Positions 1 to 12,321 of a stretch of DNA of 64,000 nucleotides are shown piece after piece. The notes under the pieces are model-generated. The model was not told the DNA's origin. It was given only the letters and a program-made list of their open reading frames with translations, and did no database searches. This stretch comes from Phylloscopus collybita (Eukaryota > Chordata > Aves > Passeriformes > Phylloscopidae). Every line of letters starts with the position of its first letter. Position 1 is the first letter of the stretch. Position numbers and translations under genes: made by a program. The stretch covers positions 4,716,001 to 4,780,000 of the forward strand of contig JAJNNQ010000137.1 of the NCBI GenBank assembly GCA_027886175.1. Direction: 5' to 3'.

Positions 1-1550
1 AGTACAAAATAAAAAAAAACTTGTATTTTTTGTATGCTCTCCTTAAATATCTTTTTATACATATTTGACTTCTCTAGTCATCATGGCTTCAAAATTACAC
101 TCACATTTACCGTATTTCTTGTGGGACTCAACACCATGTTGTGTGGAGAAACTTTGACTTGTGTTGGACTGCTGTAAAAATCAATATCAAAGCCCTGAAT
201 ACACTGCAGTAGGGAATGCTTATTAATGTACAGTTGAGGGGAGTAGTGAAAATGACCCATCTTAATGCTGTTGACAGCACATTTGTCTTGGTGTCTTATT
301 GGTTTTAATTTGTCATCTGATAAATGTCCACTTATGTAATGGAAAGTTAAGTGCTCATTAGTTTACATTTAACTTTGTGTCTAGAGTCAGGTCAGGCTGC
401 TGAAACTGATGTTATGTGAGAGCTATTAATAGTCACAAAAGGTTATTTCAATAAAAACAACTGAAGGGAAATATTATATTTGTAAGGGTTCAGATAAATT
501 CATGTTTTGGTTTTTTGATTGACTCTGATGTCAACAAAATAGTTTTCTTGGGTTTTTTTTTTCAGATGATGTGTAATTTCATACCTTTAAATGTCCAAGA
601 AATTCTGTATAGAATGTTTACAAATCAATTTTTAGAAATATGAAAACAAATCCATAACCTTTATTACTGGTGAATGAAGCAGGCTCTACAGATCACATGT
701 AAAATCATTAATTTATTTGTGTTATATGATCTGTAGTGCAAAACCACATATCTTTTTCCTCTCTCCATTTTTATTTGTGTTTGCTCAGTCTTAAAGTGGA
801 GTTATCAATGCTACTTATAATAAAGATGTAGCAATAGAAAGCATTACTTCCAGGCTTTCATCTGGGACCTGCCATAAACCTCAAGGAAGGCATAAAAATT
901 GCATAATCCAAAATCATTCTTCAGAACTGGTGAGGAACTTCACTCTGAAATGCATGTAATAGCAAGTATTTTATCATCTTCCTCAAAATATCATCATGAA
1001 AAACACTCAGCTGATGTTTTGGTGATATTTTGGCATGGGGTGAGAATGTGTCAAGGTGACTGTAGTCTGGGCTATAGAGTAGAAACAGAGTTGAAATCCA
1101 AATGCTCCTAAACCAGCCTGAACTCCCAAACCAAGAATGTCTGCTCCACTCACCCATTAAAGCCACTGAATCTGTTAAGATCCAGTAAAGCCTCTTTGAC
1201 TCTCTCTACCTGTAAATTTTGCCTTCTTCCAGCCTGCAACAAGTTAATTGCTTTGCTGTACATGTGAACTCTGACTCATGCACCTGGAGTTAAAATATCT
1301 GTTCTGAAATCCCTTTAAACACAGGAAGACAGGGGAGAGCTTAGTGCCCGATGCACAACACTGCTGACACCTTAAAACAATACATGTTATTCTTTAAAAG
1401 CAATCTTAGGACAAGCTACCCTCTGACTTCAAATCCATTCTGTGGCTGTGTTAATCATATTGAAAATGCCAAGATGCTTTTGTACAGCTCCAGAAGGTGA
1501 AAAATGAACAAAGAGGACAACAAAATGCAGGGAGAATTACTTTCCCTGTG

Positions 1551-1605
1551 GTTGTTTTTTGTTGTTGTTGTTTGGTTTTTTGTTGTTGTTGTTGGTTTTT
1601 TTTTA
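1551..1605. repeat. (GTT)n / T-rich simple repeat
   Basis: Runs of GTT triplets alternate with short T homopolymers (GTTGTTGTTG, then TTTTTT, then TGTTGTTGTTGTTGG). It looks like a decayed GTT microsatellite. Confidence 0.85.
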
Positions 1606-2636
1606 ATCTAAGCAAAGGGTTTCATTTAAATGACAACTTCAGTTAGTAGCACAGAACTCCCAACCTCAGCTTTCCCATCGATTGAATCTGCTTGACCTCC
1701 TTAAACTACCTGGGTTTTCCTTGGTGAGAGCCATAGTGTAAGAGCTGTCTGGTGGTGTTTTATATCCCACTTGTGCCACTAAGCTGTGCCTAATGAGTTA
1801 TTAATTACCTGTATTAGCTTTCAAATCCGGGCCCTTGGCTTAATTTCTCTGCTTGGGAGGTTTTTCAGTTCGGTTCCATCACATGGACATTGTGCCAAGT
1901 TTCCTGAGGTGCCACAAGTATCTTCTCTCAGCTGACTCCTCTGTTTCCCTGGCAAAACAGTACCCATGAAGCAGGAACTGAGTGATGGAGAGCTAATCCA
2001 GGACTGTCAGAGTGAGAGTACTTTTTCCTTGAAAGAGTCCAATTCCATCCAGGGACCAGTGGAGCACAAGAGCACCTAAATTTAGATACAGGATGGCTTT
2101 GAAACAGTTTTGGGCTGTCAACATCACTTCTTCCACACAAATCTGGCACCCAGTTGTGCTGGGGTAGTCTGAGGTGCAGCCACCATGTTTCTGGAAGGTG
2201 ATAGAGTTCATCTGTATGGAAATGAGCCTTGCAGTGCTGTCTGTGTTCAGGCTCTCTTCAGTTACCAGTAGAGAAGTCACCAGAGAGACACTGAGGACAG
2301 AAGGAATTATCAGCAATCAATAACCCTTCCCAACATTCCTGCGTTGTGCTGGAATTACTGTGATCTGGATTCCCAACTTGCATAATAGTTTATCTTTTAC
2401 AGGGTGTCTCTCATATTTTTCTTTCAGCTGTACATTCCTAAGGACCTCAATGTCCTTACTATATTCACAAGTTTTTTTGGTTTTTAAAATTGTGCTTGTT
2501 GGATCTCAAAACAGTTCGATATATTTTTAATCATTACTCCTAAAACTGAAAGGGTACAATAGAAAAGAGTTTTAATTTTTGTTACAGCTGTCACAATCAA
2601 TGTCTAGCCAGTCCTAGAAGCCTATTCACATCTGTT

Positions 2637-2652
2637 AAAAAAAAAAAAAAAA
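2637..2652. repeat. A16 homopolymer
   Basis: Uninterrupted run of 16 A. No polyadenylation hexamer or gene-like sequence lies just upstream, so it is a simple repeat and not a retrocopy tail. Confidence 0.9.
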
Positions 2653-4605
2653 GGAAATATTCTGCTTTGGAGACAGGATTGGAGAAAATAAAGGTTCACA
2701 ACCTTTCAGAAGTCCAAAGACTTGAGATTTGAAGACAAAACTTCTGGCAGCTTTCTAGAGCAATCCTCATCTCACAGACACCCTGAGCTGAATCTCTAAG
2801 CACACACTACTCCTCAAACAAACACTCCATGCCCCCAGCCCCCACACCTTATCAAGTTTCAATCCTTCAATAATGCTCACAATTTCATGGGAAGTCAGGA
2901 CTTCTTCAGAGAAAGTGGAGGGATCACTTGAGGTTATTTGGTTTGCTGAAATCAAAATGTGAAGCCAAACCTTTCCATGAGCTAAATCCCTTTCCAATTC
3001 TTCTTTATAGCCAAAGTATTTAGGATCAATTCTTTGTTATAAATTTCCTTTGATAGGTATATGAGAGCATAAATTTAGCACATAGAAGATGGCATTTTTT
3101 AATTTTAAGCTTGTATGGTTCACAATGCAATACTGATATACTTTTTTCTTGCTGCCCTCAATCATTTAAGGTATACTCATCACTCTCAGGGATTATACAT
3201 TTTCATCTGGGTAATCTTGACTGGCCCATAATTATATAGAAAATTAATAAACAAAAAGTAAACTCTACTATTTGGAAGTATCTTTTTTTTCTTTAAATAA
3301 GTCTCAGAGATGTGGTGTTTAACAAACATCACCCATTTCATTAATTATATGTTGGGAAAACACATTTACCTCCACCACTCAAATTCTTCTATTCTTCTGA
3401 TAACGTCAAAAAGCAACCAAATATTTACTACATAATCTGCAGCATCAAATAATGATTCTCTATACCAGTTTCTGTATTATATAATATGTGAACTGGGCAA
3501 TACTGTAGGTTAGTTCTCATTATAATTTTCCATGAACTTAAAAATAGCTTGGTGTCTCTTAAAACATCAGATATTTTTAAAGAGCAGTTTATAACAAAGT
3601 AAGTGTCTCTAACAGGGAATCTTTTCTTTGAAAAGTACTGCTCTCAGGCCAAAAAAACTCTGTGTTAGGGCTAACAACAATATCCAGATTACATATTAGT
3701 TTCACAGAATTTAATTGAGACAACCAATCAAATAAAGCACTTGAGAGAAATTATATTCAGTAGTCATGAAGTAGAAAGTGATAGTAAACTGTGAGGATGG
3801 TTCAAGTAGCAACACATCGACCACTACAAAGTGGAAAATAGTCTTATGTAAAATGGAGAGCTTGGAGCACAAAGGCAAGATTAGACAAAGAAAGCAATTA
3901 TGTTCTTATCTAGTGACACTTGCAAAAGGAGAAGTCAAGTGTATTAAGTCATGTATTAAGAGGCAATGTACCAAACATGAGTCCACAGCCATAATTTTTA
4001 TTTCAGATGTGTAATTATATGAAGTTGTAAAACAACACAAAAAAGAAATCTTTTTTTTTTCCAGCTCTGTGATCAGTTCTTGTGATCAGTTAAATCACCA
4101 GTTCTCCTTGGGTTCTGTTCTGAATGGGATAAAAATTTGCTCAGCTGCTCTGTTGCTTAGTTTTGAACTGTGAAGTTTTGATGGACTCGTTCAGCTTTGC
4201 CCTTATCCATGCAAAAAATTAAAAGGGAAAAAAAAAAAAACCACGAAAAAAACCACACAGAAAGAAAATGAAGTAAGGAGGATTCAGTCCTTTTGAAGTG
4301 GGATATAAGTTGCTTTATTTGGAACAAATTTCCAGTGCTCTTTTGAGTATTTTGGCTAAAGAGTTACAGTACTGTTATTATTAATTAAGTGAAAGCTTTT
4401 TAGAGATTTTAACTGTTTGCTTTGTTGAATTTTGAAGAAATCTTCAAAATAAAAGCCATCTGACATCTGTTGACTTTGTACAGAAGAAATGTAATGTCAA
4501 ATCTGTTGTTATTTATTACCTGGAAAAAATTGTATTTTAGTAATTGAAATTGGCTTATATATATTTATATAAATTTTATATATTTTATTAAAAACATTAA
4601 GTTGT

Positions 4606-4736
4606 GGCTGGAAGTGTTCAAGGGCAGGTTGGAGCTATCTGATCTAGTGGAAGGTGTCCTTGTCCATGGCAGGTGCTTGTTAACACATGATCTTTAAGGT
4701 CCCTTCCAACTGTAACCAGTCAGTCAGTCTATGAAG
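4606..4736 (+). mobile_element. CR1 LINE, 3' end fragment
   Basis: Starts at GGCTGGAAGTGTTCAAGGGC, the usual CR1 segment just inside the ORF2/3'UTR boundary. It runs through CTAGTGGAAGGTGTCC, TGTCCATGGCAGG and ATGATCTTTAAGGTCCC. The element is heavily 5' truncated, as most CR1 copies are. The tail differs from the usual ATTCTATG octamers: CAGT is repeated three times before CTATGAAG, so the terminal repeat has been replaced or mutated. Confidence 0.9.
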
Positions 4737-5030
4737 TTGTTTTTTACTGTATTTTAGTAATGGAAGATCTGGGTAGATATCTGAACCAAATCAGCATAGA
4801 AAGAAAAAATACAAGGTTTTGTAGGGAGGTGGTGACTGTAGGCATAGGCTGGTGACTGCACATACTTAACATCACAGAGGAATAACAGGATAAATGTACC
4901 AGTTCACAAAAAATGGGATTCAGGCTCCCACCTGTGGGTACAAGTAGCACCAGTAATGATGGTGTTGTAACAGCACAGGAACATATTCTGAGGCATTGCT
5001 GAGCATCCTGAGAACAACAATGTCACTGCA

Positions 5031-5066
<36 letters not shown>

Positions 5067-8000
5067 CTCCAGTTGCACAAAACAGAAAATAAGTTGTTTT
5101 TAGTTGTTTTACTGTGTTGCACAAGAGTCCAGTGACAAGGACAGGGCCCCATAGTATTGGCCTCAGTACAAACACAGAACAAAGAGGTTGCCTGGGTCAG
5201 GAGTTTACAGTCTAAATATAGATCTTGATTTGTGGAGGGCAGGGTAAAAAATTGTTTGCTCAGTCTGGCCAGCAACAGTTTAGCATGTGCATCACATTCT
5301 TTTTTTCCATTCTGCTTTCCAAGACCAATCAGGAAGGATCAACTAAGAAGCGTAGTTCAGGCAGAATAGACTTACTATTTTCATTTTCTTCTACATAAAT
5401 AATGCAATGTTATTATGGAAAGGAATAGAAATAGATTATCCTCTTTTTAGTTCCAGTCCCTGGATGAAGGTTGAAAAATATATTATTGTAGTTAGCAATG
5501 TTACACTTGCAGAGAGAATTTGAATATCAATAAGCAGAGACATATTTAAATGGATATTTACATATAATATCACTGTATGTTTACATTTAATATCATATTG
5601 GATTTAATTTCATTATGTTCAAGAAAGCAATTGGGTGAAGAATAAACACTGTGGGATGTTATCTCATTGATATGCAGAATCAATATGATAATCAAGTTGC
5701 TGATATAAACTCATAAGGAAAAGCTTCTGACATTTCATCTAGGATCCCTAATTTCATATTTACAGTGTGGTGTGAGACTCTATACTGCAGTCTTAGTGTT
5801 TAATTAGGAAGATAGTCTTGTATCCATTTTTACATTTTTTTTCTAGATACTTCTACATGCCTTTCCAATGATAAAAGACTAATACTGGTTTCTACCAAAG
5901 AGTCATGAGGATTTTTTTCTTTCAAAAGCAAAAAAGTTTAATTAACAAATACAAGGTGAATTTATAAAACAAAACATCACCCTAAAAATTTCCAGGGCAG
6001 TCTACCATCCTAAAACCCTTGTGAGAAGTGTGAGAAGTGTGTTTGTTTTTATGGATTAGTAGCCTGTATTTTCAACATCCCAAATGAGTGTAAGGTGTTG
6101 AAGTAAATAAACCTTTTATTTTTAGCAAAAAGAAGCCAGGCATGAATAACTGTGAGCTGTATTTTAGGGGAGTCATTTCTGTTCCCTATTTTTACTACCC
6201 CTTGTGTCACTTATTTAACAAGTGAAATTATTCCTTTTCTTGCATTTGGCCAAATAAGTGTCCACTGCCTTAAATGGGTGTCATGTTAATGTGTTCGCTA
6301 TCAGGTGGGCTGCAGTGGCTACTTCAGAAAAAGAAAACAAATATATATATATTCCTGAATGAAGTTTCACAGCCAGCTCTCACAAACTGGGCTGGTTGCA
6401 CGACTTAAGGGTGTAAATACCACCCCTGACATCCATAGCCAGCTGCAGCAGAGCCTGGTTCAGGGAACATGGCAGAGCTGGGACATACTGTGGCTTTCAG
6501 GTAGAGCCCTGGAATCCTGCAAGACTGGAGAATAGTTTACTGAAGATCTTTATAGCCTTGAAGTGTTGGAGTAGATGAGAACCAAATGTTCTCATCTCCT
6601 TAGACCCACCTTTAACTGCTATTAACAAGTATTTCACTCCCTCCCAGACCAGAATCTCACAGAGGCCAGATGTGCTACCTTAGCAATGGACTGAGCAAAG
6701 ACAGCAGTGACAGCCTTTCACACATGTCTTCAGTGATGTGAGAACACCTCATGAAATATGTTTCTCTGTCTGAATTAAATAAGCTTATCCTTCAGCAAAC
6801 TGTTCTATAAAAAGTTATGAGAGCCAAACGTCTCTAAAACTGAGATATCATTAAAGCTTCTACAACATTCCAGGCATTGCCACCAGTAATTTTATGAGTT
6901 AGGATTGATTGGGTCTCTATTCAAGAATAAAAAACGAGCAGCGTGCCAAGAATGTTGACAAGGAGCGATATGAATCCAGTCTTATCTCAGTGTTATTGCT
7001 CTTGCCAGTCACTATCTTACTATTAAGATAAAGCAAGTTATCCCAGCCTGTAAGATATTGATTGAAGGCTGGATAATGATTTCTGGATTTCTTACCACTG
7101 CTGCAATATTGGAAGGAGTCCGGAAGAAGATGGATTGGCAAATTGCAAATTTACGTTTGAGGATGTGCACATAAAAAGCAATTTAATGAATTTATATACC
7201 TGTTCATATATGTACTTCTCCCTGTCTTTCATTGGCACAAACAAACGGTACCTACTTTTCATAAAGAGTTATACATAAACATGTCATCTCTGCTTGTTGG
7301 AATGGCATTTAGGTGTGCAGAGATATTTAAATATATATATAAAAAGACATTATTTCTATTCTGAATTGTTCTGTTAGACTGATATATATCTCAGTATTCA
7401 GGAAAAATTGGTGTAACTTGCATATTGTAAGCACTGTATGCATATATGTGAAATTTATCTGCACACAATCCAACTCCATAAAATATTTCATGCTTTTAAG
7501 TGGCTTTTGGATCAGTCCCAGTAGATATTTCTTGTCTAGATGCAGCAGAATTTAATACTGGTTTGGCTTCCTTTTACCTTGTTGGCTGCCTGATAAGTTC
7601 TGGTTACAGCAAGCAGGAGTTGTGCTTAGGGAGAAAAGTTATGCGATTCCAGAAATTTATGTGTTCCAAACAAAAATGAAACTAAGAATGTAAAGGTTTT
7701 CAAAGACATAGAGGCAGTCCTCACAAGACAGTAATAGGGTATTTCAGTAGAGCGTTAAAAGGAGTTTTTCCTGTATCTAATTCAAATCAGGAATCTGAAC
7801 TTCAATTTATATAACTCAGATTCATTCCTTAGCCCCCCAGTTATTAACAGTTTTGGAGTGACATTTGCTTTTACTTTTGTGAGAGCATGTTTCCTGTCAA
7901 ACCTGTTGTGTGTTTCAAAAATTCTTGTTTCATTGGGAAACTTTTTTTTGGTGGATTCTTGACCAACTCTGCAGCTTTCAGTCTCAGAGCTGGATATCTC

Positions 8001-9214
8001 CCAAGTTTCTGTGGTTTCATCCTCCAAGCTCTGTGGTGAAGCCAAGACGTGCTCAGTGCCCTGTATGTCTTTATCAAACATCTAACACAGCAGAGCAGTT
8101 GGAAGAGGACTTTCAGATGTTCACAAAAAGTTTAAAACTTACAGAGATTGTTACTGTAGGGCTCCCTTTGAATTCAATGGACAGCAACAAACAGCTCAAC
8201 AAACTCATTTAAACTCTTACAAGGAGATGGGATTAATCTTCTGGAGACACCTTTTGAAGATAGTCTTCCCAAACACGATCCTAAAATATCTGCAGAATTC
8301 TTCACCCATCACACATGTCTTCTCTTTTTTTCATGTTTTCCTAACCTTTTATATTTGGGGGTGTTTTTCCATGCAGTTATGATGTATTCACTTGGGAGAA
8401 AAAGCCACATATAAACATCTTGAATGTTAAGTGTATATTGAGTTAAAGAGCTAACAACAAATGTGCACTATTTATATATTTATTAGATATTTTGCATCCC
8501 ACCATTCTCTCTATAACTGACAACATCCCCCAAACCAGAGATGTTTTTCCTCCCACTATACTAATTCTGAAACTGCTGCTCTTATTTCATGATACAGTCA
8601 GGTTGTTATGACTTCTTTCATTGTTTTACTATTTTCATGAGCTCAAAGCACTGAATTCCATAAAAATTTAGTTTGTTTGGGATTTTTTTCTTTTTTTATT
8701 ATTATTAATGGTTTTGTTGGCTTTGTTTGCATTTTTTTTTTAATATTATCATGTAACTATGGAATCAACACTGTTCTACTTCTTAGTCTTGTGCTAGGCA
8801 GTGGACTGGATTCTCCTTCAGACCCTGTCTGCAACAGGCTTTAATGTCAGTGTCCACCTTTCAAACAGAGATAAAAAGCAAATACTGTATGAAAGTATTT
8901 CAGACACAGCTGAGGGATTGCTGAAAACCTTGATCACAATGACAGCTTTTAGATTTCTTTTAACAACTGTTTTCATTAAAGGGTTGTCCAACCCAAGTAT
9001 TTTCCAGGTTTTAATTATTTTTTAATGGATTTCAGGAAAACAGTAATTTAATCTGCACTAGTACCAATTGTAAAGTTTGATGTGAAATTCAAAAGAGGAA
9101 ATTAAGGCACTGTCTACCTACATTGTGTAGTTCCAAGTATTTTATGAAGTCTTATGTAGGCTCTGTTTATGTGACATATATCATTGCATATATCATACTT
9201 ACATAAGCTGCCAT
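4737..9214. other. unique non-coding sequence, no gene recognised
   Basis: No transposon or exon recognised apart from the A tract at 5032-5063. Overlapping frames at 7782-8212 on both strands (up to 100 codons) show no family resemblance. TA-rich patches occur near 6340 and 7330. Confidence 0.55.
5032..5063. repeat. A32 homopolymer
   Basis: 32 consecutive A. On the minus strand it is translated as a phenylalanine run inside a 123-codon open frame, which makes that frame non-credible. No retrocopy body is recognisable upstream. Confidence 0.9.
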
Positions 9215-9300
9215 CCTCTCCAGGCCTCAAAATCCCTTGTAGACTATAAGCAAGAGTATTATCTCAATTTTTTACACTTGGAAATTTAAGCATAGAGGCT
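9215..9300 (-). mobile_element. MIR-like core-SINE fragment, antisense
   Basis: Contains GGCCTCAAAATCCCTTGTAG, then TATTATCTCAATTTTT, then GAAATTTAAGCATAGAGG. This order matches the antisense MIR-type pattern of 'ctcaaagc-gctttacaa', 'tattat-cccattttacag', 'gaaactgaggcacagagagg'. The match is diverged, as expected for a very old SINE, and no target-site duplication is visible. Confidence 0.45.
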
Positions 9301-12015
9301 AATCTGAAGTTCTGTTTAGCATAAAAGCTTTTCATCCGAGGTTTTATATTAGCTGCTTCTCTCTAGTGTGTTGGTATTTCTAAAGAATAATACATATATT
9401 ATATACACAACACTTGCAAGAATGAAAATTTTCCCTCAGTCTATACAGAGAAGCTGAGAAATAAGAAAGAAAAATGACATCTCTAAAGCTGGCTAGATGG
9501 TGTGGGGCAGAATACACGTCCAGCATCCTATGTCTCCTCATCTAGAGTGGAATCCTGGGTTTTTCCTACCCTTCTGTTTTAACCAAGGCCTTCCTATTTA
9601 ATTGTTAAATGCTGACAGATCTGAAGATCACTCCTGTGAGGAGCTTACTGTCTAAGCAGCCAGTGTGAACTGGAATGTCTAAATCCCTGTTCCACCTAAA
9701 TTGGAACTGAGGCTTTAAAAACCTTAATCCCACTCAATGATCCAATCTTCCTTACTTCCAGGGAGTCTACCAGAAAAGAAGACTACATTCATCAGGTATC
9801 TCCTTACTCAGAACCTGACTTCAGTTGCCCAAATAGGCTCAGAAATGCTTGCTGTGCAGTGTTGGAAGACATCCCTTGCTGTCTTCCAACAGTTTCTGGT
9901 TTCGCACTGTGCTGATGTGCCCAGAGAGATCCCAACGCTGGGAATGGATAACTTGGGCGCCTCACAGCTTTGCATGATGTCAGGGCATGAAGCATTTTGG
10001 ATGAGGATGCCTTTCCATTGCTCCATTTGCATTACTGTAAGAACAAAAGGGAAGAACAAAAGCTTCCAAGGCAAGGTGGAAATCCCTTGTGTAATCGCTT
10101 TCCACTGGTTTTCCTCATAAACTCTGATTTCTGGCCCATAACTTGCACTAATAGGCATAAAGTGCTTCATCCTCAAGATATTCTCACTCAGAACACTCCA
10201 AACTCTAAGAATTTTGCATTTAAAGTTGAACTTGGCTCTACATTTTAAGAGGCATCAATCTCACCCCATCAATTCACACATATTGGGTACAAGCTAAGTT
10301 GGATTTGCTTTCGCCTCTTCTCCAGTTGCTTTATTCCCAAGGTTTACATTCCCAAATGTTCCATAAGACAATGTTAATATTTGGCATTGAAATCCTCAAA
10401 TAAGTATCCCTCAAATCTCATGTCCACTCATCTGTTATTTTTGGGGTTATTTGCTGACACACCTTAATTTAATGATTTGGAACAGCTGTTTTTAAGGATG
10501 AGCCTTGGATAGAAATTTTGAAGGAGAGAATGTGGTTAAACATCCTCAGCCCGAGGGAGTTCAAACCTACACCACAGAACTCCCTAATTATTCAGGTTTG
10601 GAGTATTCTAAGGAACAAAATATCAGAATGGCAGTGATTAGAAAGCAAGGTCTCTTAGGCAGAGCAAGGAAATACTAATAGGAAAGGACAACAGAGATGA
10701 AAACAGCACAGAATGAGACTCTGAAAGGATGAAGCTGACTGGTATCCAATCCATATCTCATTGATGTGCTCTTATTTTTTTGCTGTTGAAGTCAGAAGAA
10801 TCATAATATGCTGATATTTCAGAGTGCTGTTGATTTTCTGCTCAGGCTGCAGCCTTCCCTTTACAAATGTGCTGTAACTTAACTTGTAAACTACTGATTA
10901 TGAAACTATGCTATGCTATAACTAACATGTTAATGCAAAATTTTATCTGTCTGTACTGATTTTTATTAATCCAGCATACACATGTGCCTAAGCCAAATTA
11001 AAAAAATGTGTCTCTAGCTTCATTGATTTACAGTATCAATTACAGACTGTCACAACTCAAATTACTTCAGGGTGTGCAACAGTGCTTGGACTCACAGTTT
11101 CATCATTCAGGATTAGTCATTAAGATACTGAGATAATTCTCAAATTTAAATCCCACATGTGTGCTGAGTTGCTTCTATAGGGTGATGTGTGGTGTAAATG
11201 AGGTAAAACCAGAGCAAAGGCTGTAAATCTTCAGGAATTTTGTATGCAGTTAGCAGCATGTAGATCCCTGAATGTGATTAACAGTCTCATGCAATGAGGC
11301 AGCTCCTCTAGCTGTCAAGATTTTCACAAAGCAAAACCCAATTACACATAAACAGATCTTGAATTTTCCCTCTGGGCTTGTGTTTCTCTCAGCTATAGAT
11401 TTTCATTCTTACCTCTTTTTTTACCCCCCAGAATGTATATTTAATACATCTAAAGGTTGCCATTTTATTGAAGAATTCAGGCAGCATAATCCCCTGGGTA
11501 GCTTTCTTTGGTCATGTATGTGTTAAACTGAATATATTGACAGCTTATTATGGCATGCTTTGTCTTGTAAATTAATATTCAGCTTGTTTTTAATGTATGT
11601 CAAATATAGATGGTAATCAGTTCTGATGTTTGTCTTTTTAATGTCATGACCACTTCTTTCATGAAAGGACAGAAACCTTCTGTAAATGGCTTAGGGCCAC
11701 TCCCAGGTAAAACAGGTCATTTTATCTCAAAGGGCACAAGTGAGGGTCACAGAGGACAAAGTTCATGATCCTCAAATCAGGTATCTAACAACTGCTTCTC
11801 TGTATCATGCATGTTCCCTGCATAGTCTACAGAAAGGACAGCTTCTTAAGAGTCAGTAATTTTCTGCAAAACTGTCCATTTTTTTTAACTCAGAGGAATT
11901 ATCTTGTGAAGGGGCCCATTTCTCCCTAGTGACTCGAGAAAATGCCTGTATTGTCTAGCTCAGATCTCAACAATTCACTTCTCAGATACACCAAGTACCA
12001 GATCTTTGAAGTTGT
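9301..12015. other. unique non-coding sequence with conserved-element-like AT-rich patches
   Basis: No gene is called. Two long antisense-overlapping frames (127 codons at 9737-10120 on +, 122 codons at 9808-10176 on -) share the same DNA, and neither looks like a known family. The segment holds a perfect 11-bp hairpin (9861-9890). The AT-rich stretch at about 10860-11680 is rich in TAAT cores and includes a TGACAG/TTATTATGG pair at 11538-11553. Confidence 0.5.
9861..9890. repeat. perfect inverted repeat, 11-bp stem, 8-nt loop
   Basis: GTTGGAAGACA at 9861-9871 is exactly complementary to TGTCTTCCAAC at 9880-9890. The loop is TCCCTTGC. The stem is too short for a typical precursor microRNA. 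No T-run follows to suggest a Pol III terminator. Confidence 0.85.
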
Positions 12016-12092
12016 CAGTGTTCAGGGACAGGCTGGATGGGGTTTGGAGCAGCCTGGCCTAGTAACAGGTGTCCCTGCCTATGGCTGAAACA
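12016..12092 (+). mobile_element. CR1 LINE fragment, lacking its terminal 3' repeat
   Basis: Recognisable by TTCAGGGACAGGCTGGATGG, GGAGCAGCCTGGCCTAGTA and AGGTGTCCCTGCC, the standard CR1 path through the end of ORF2 into the 3'UTR. Similarity fades after about 12092. The AAGGTCCCTTCCAAC box and octamer tail are missing, so the copy is truncated at both ends. Confidence 0.8.
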
Positions 12093-12188
12093 TCATCCAT
12101 TACCAGTGATAGAAGGGAGAATAAATAAGACAATTTAGGGATTCCTCTTTGACACTTTGGCTGGAAGCTTCTCGACTGACCTGACTGT

Positions 12189-12192
<4 letters not shown>

Positions 12193-12238
<46 letters not shown>

Positions 12239-12321
12239 CACCAAACAATAAATTAACAATAATGTGTCCCCTAAATCAGTATTTTCTCTGCAGAAAACCT
12301 CAGGAAAAAAAAAAAAAAAAA
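12193..12321. repeat. A45 homopolymer and nearby A17 / CCA-rich tract
   Basis: 45 consecutive A at 12193-12237, the longest homopolymer in the window. After about 67 unique bases a second run of 17 A (12305-12321) leads into an ACCACCACAC-type stretch. An open frame through it is only a polylysine artefact. Confidence 0.9.

Larger units (their letters stand above)
1..4605. other. unique non-coding sequence, no gene recognised
   Basis: AT-rich sequence with no recognisable transposon and no convincing coding exon. Open frames here are short (at most 107 codons) and lie on both strands without protein-like composition. It contains a GTT/T-rich tract near 1551-1605 and an A tract at 2637-2652. 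A pyrimidine-rich acceptor-like site at about 2428 (TTTTTCTTTCAG) is followed by about 19 open codons but has no good donor, so I did not call an exon. Confidence 0.6.

Noticed and set aside
9737..10176. Overlapping 127-codon (+) and 122-codon (-) open frames
   Set aside because: They share the same DNA on opposite strands, and neither peptide shows a known domain, a start context or splice signals.
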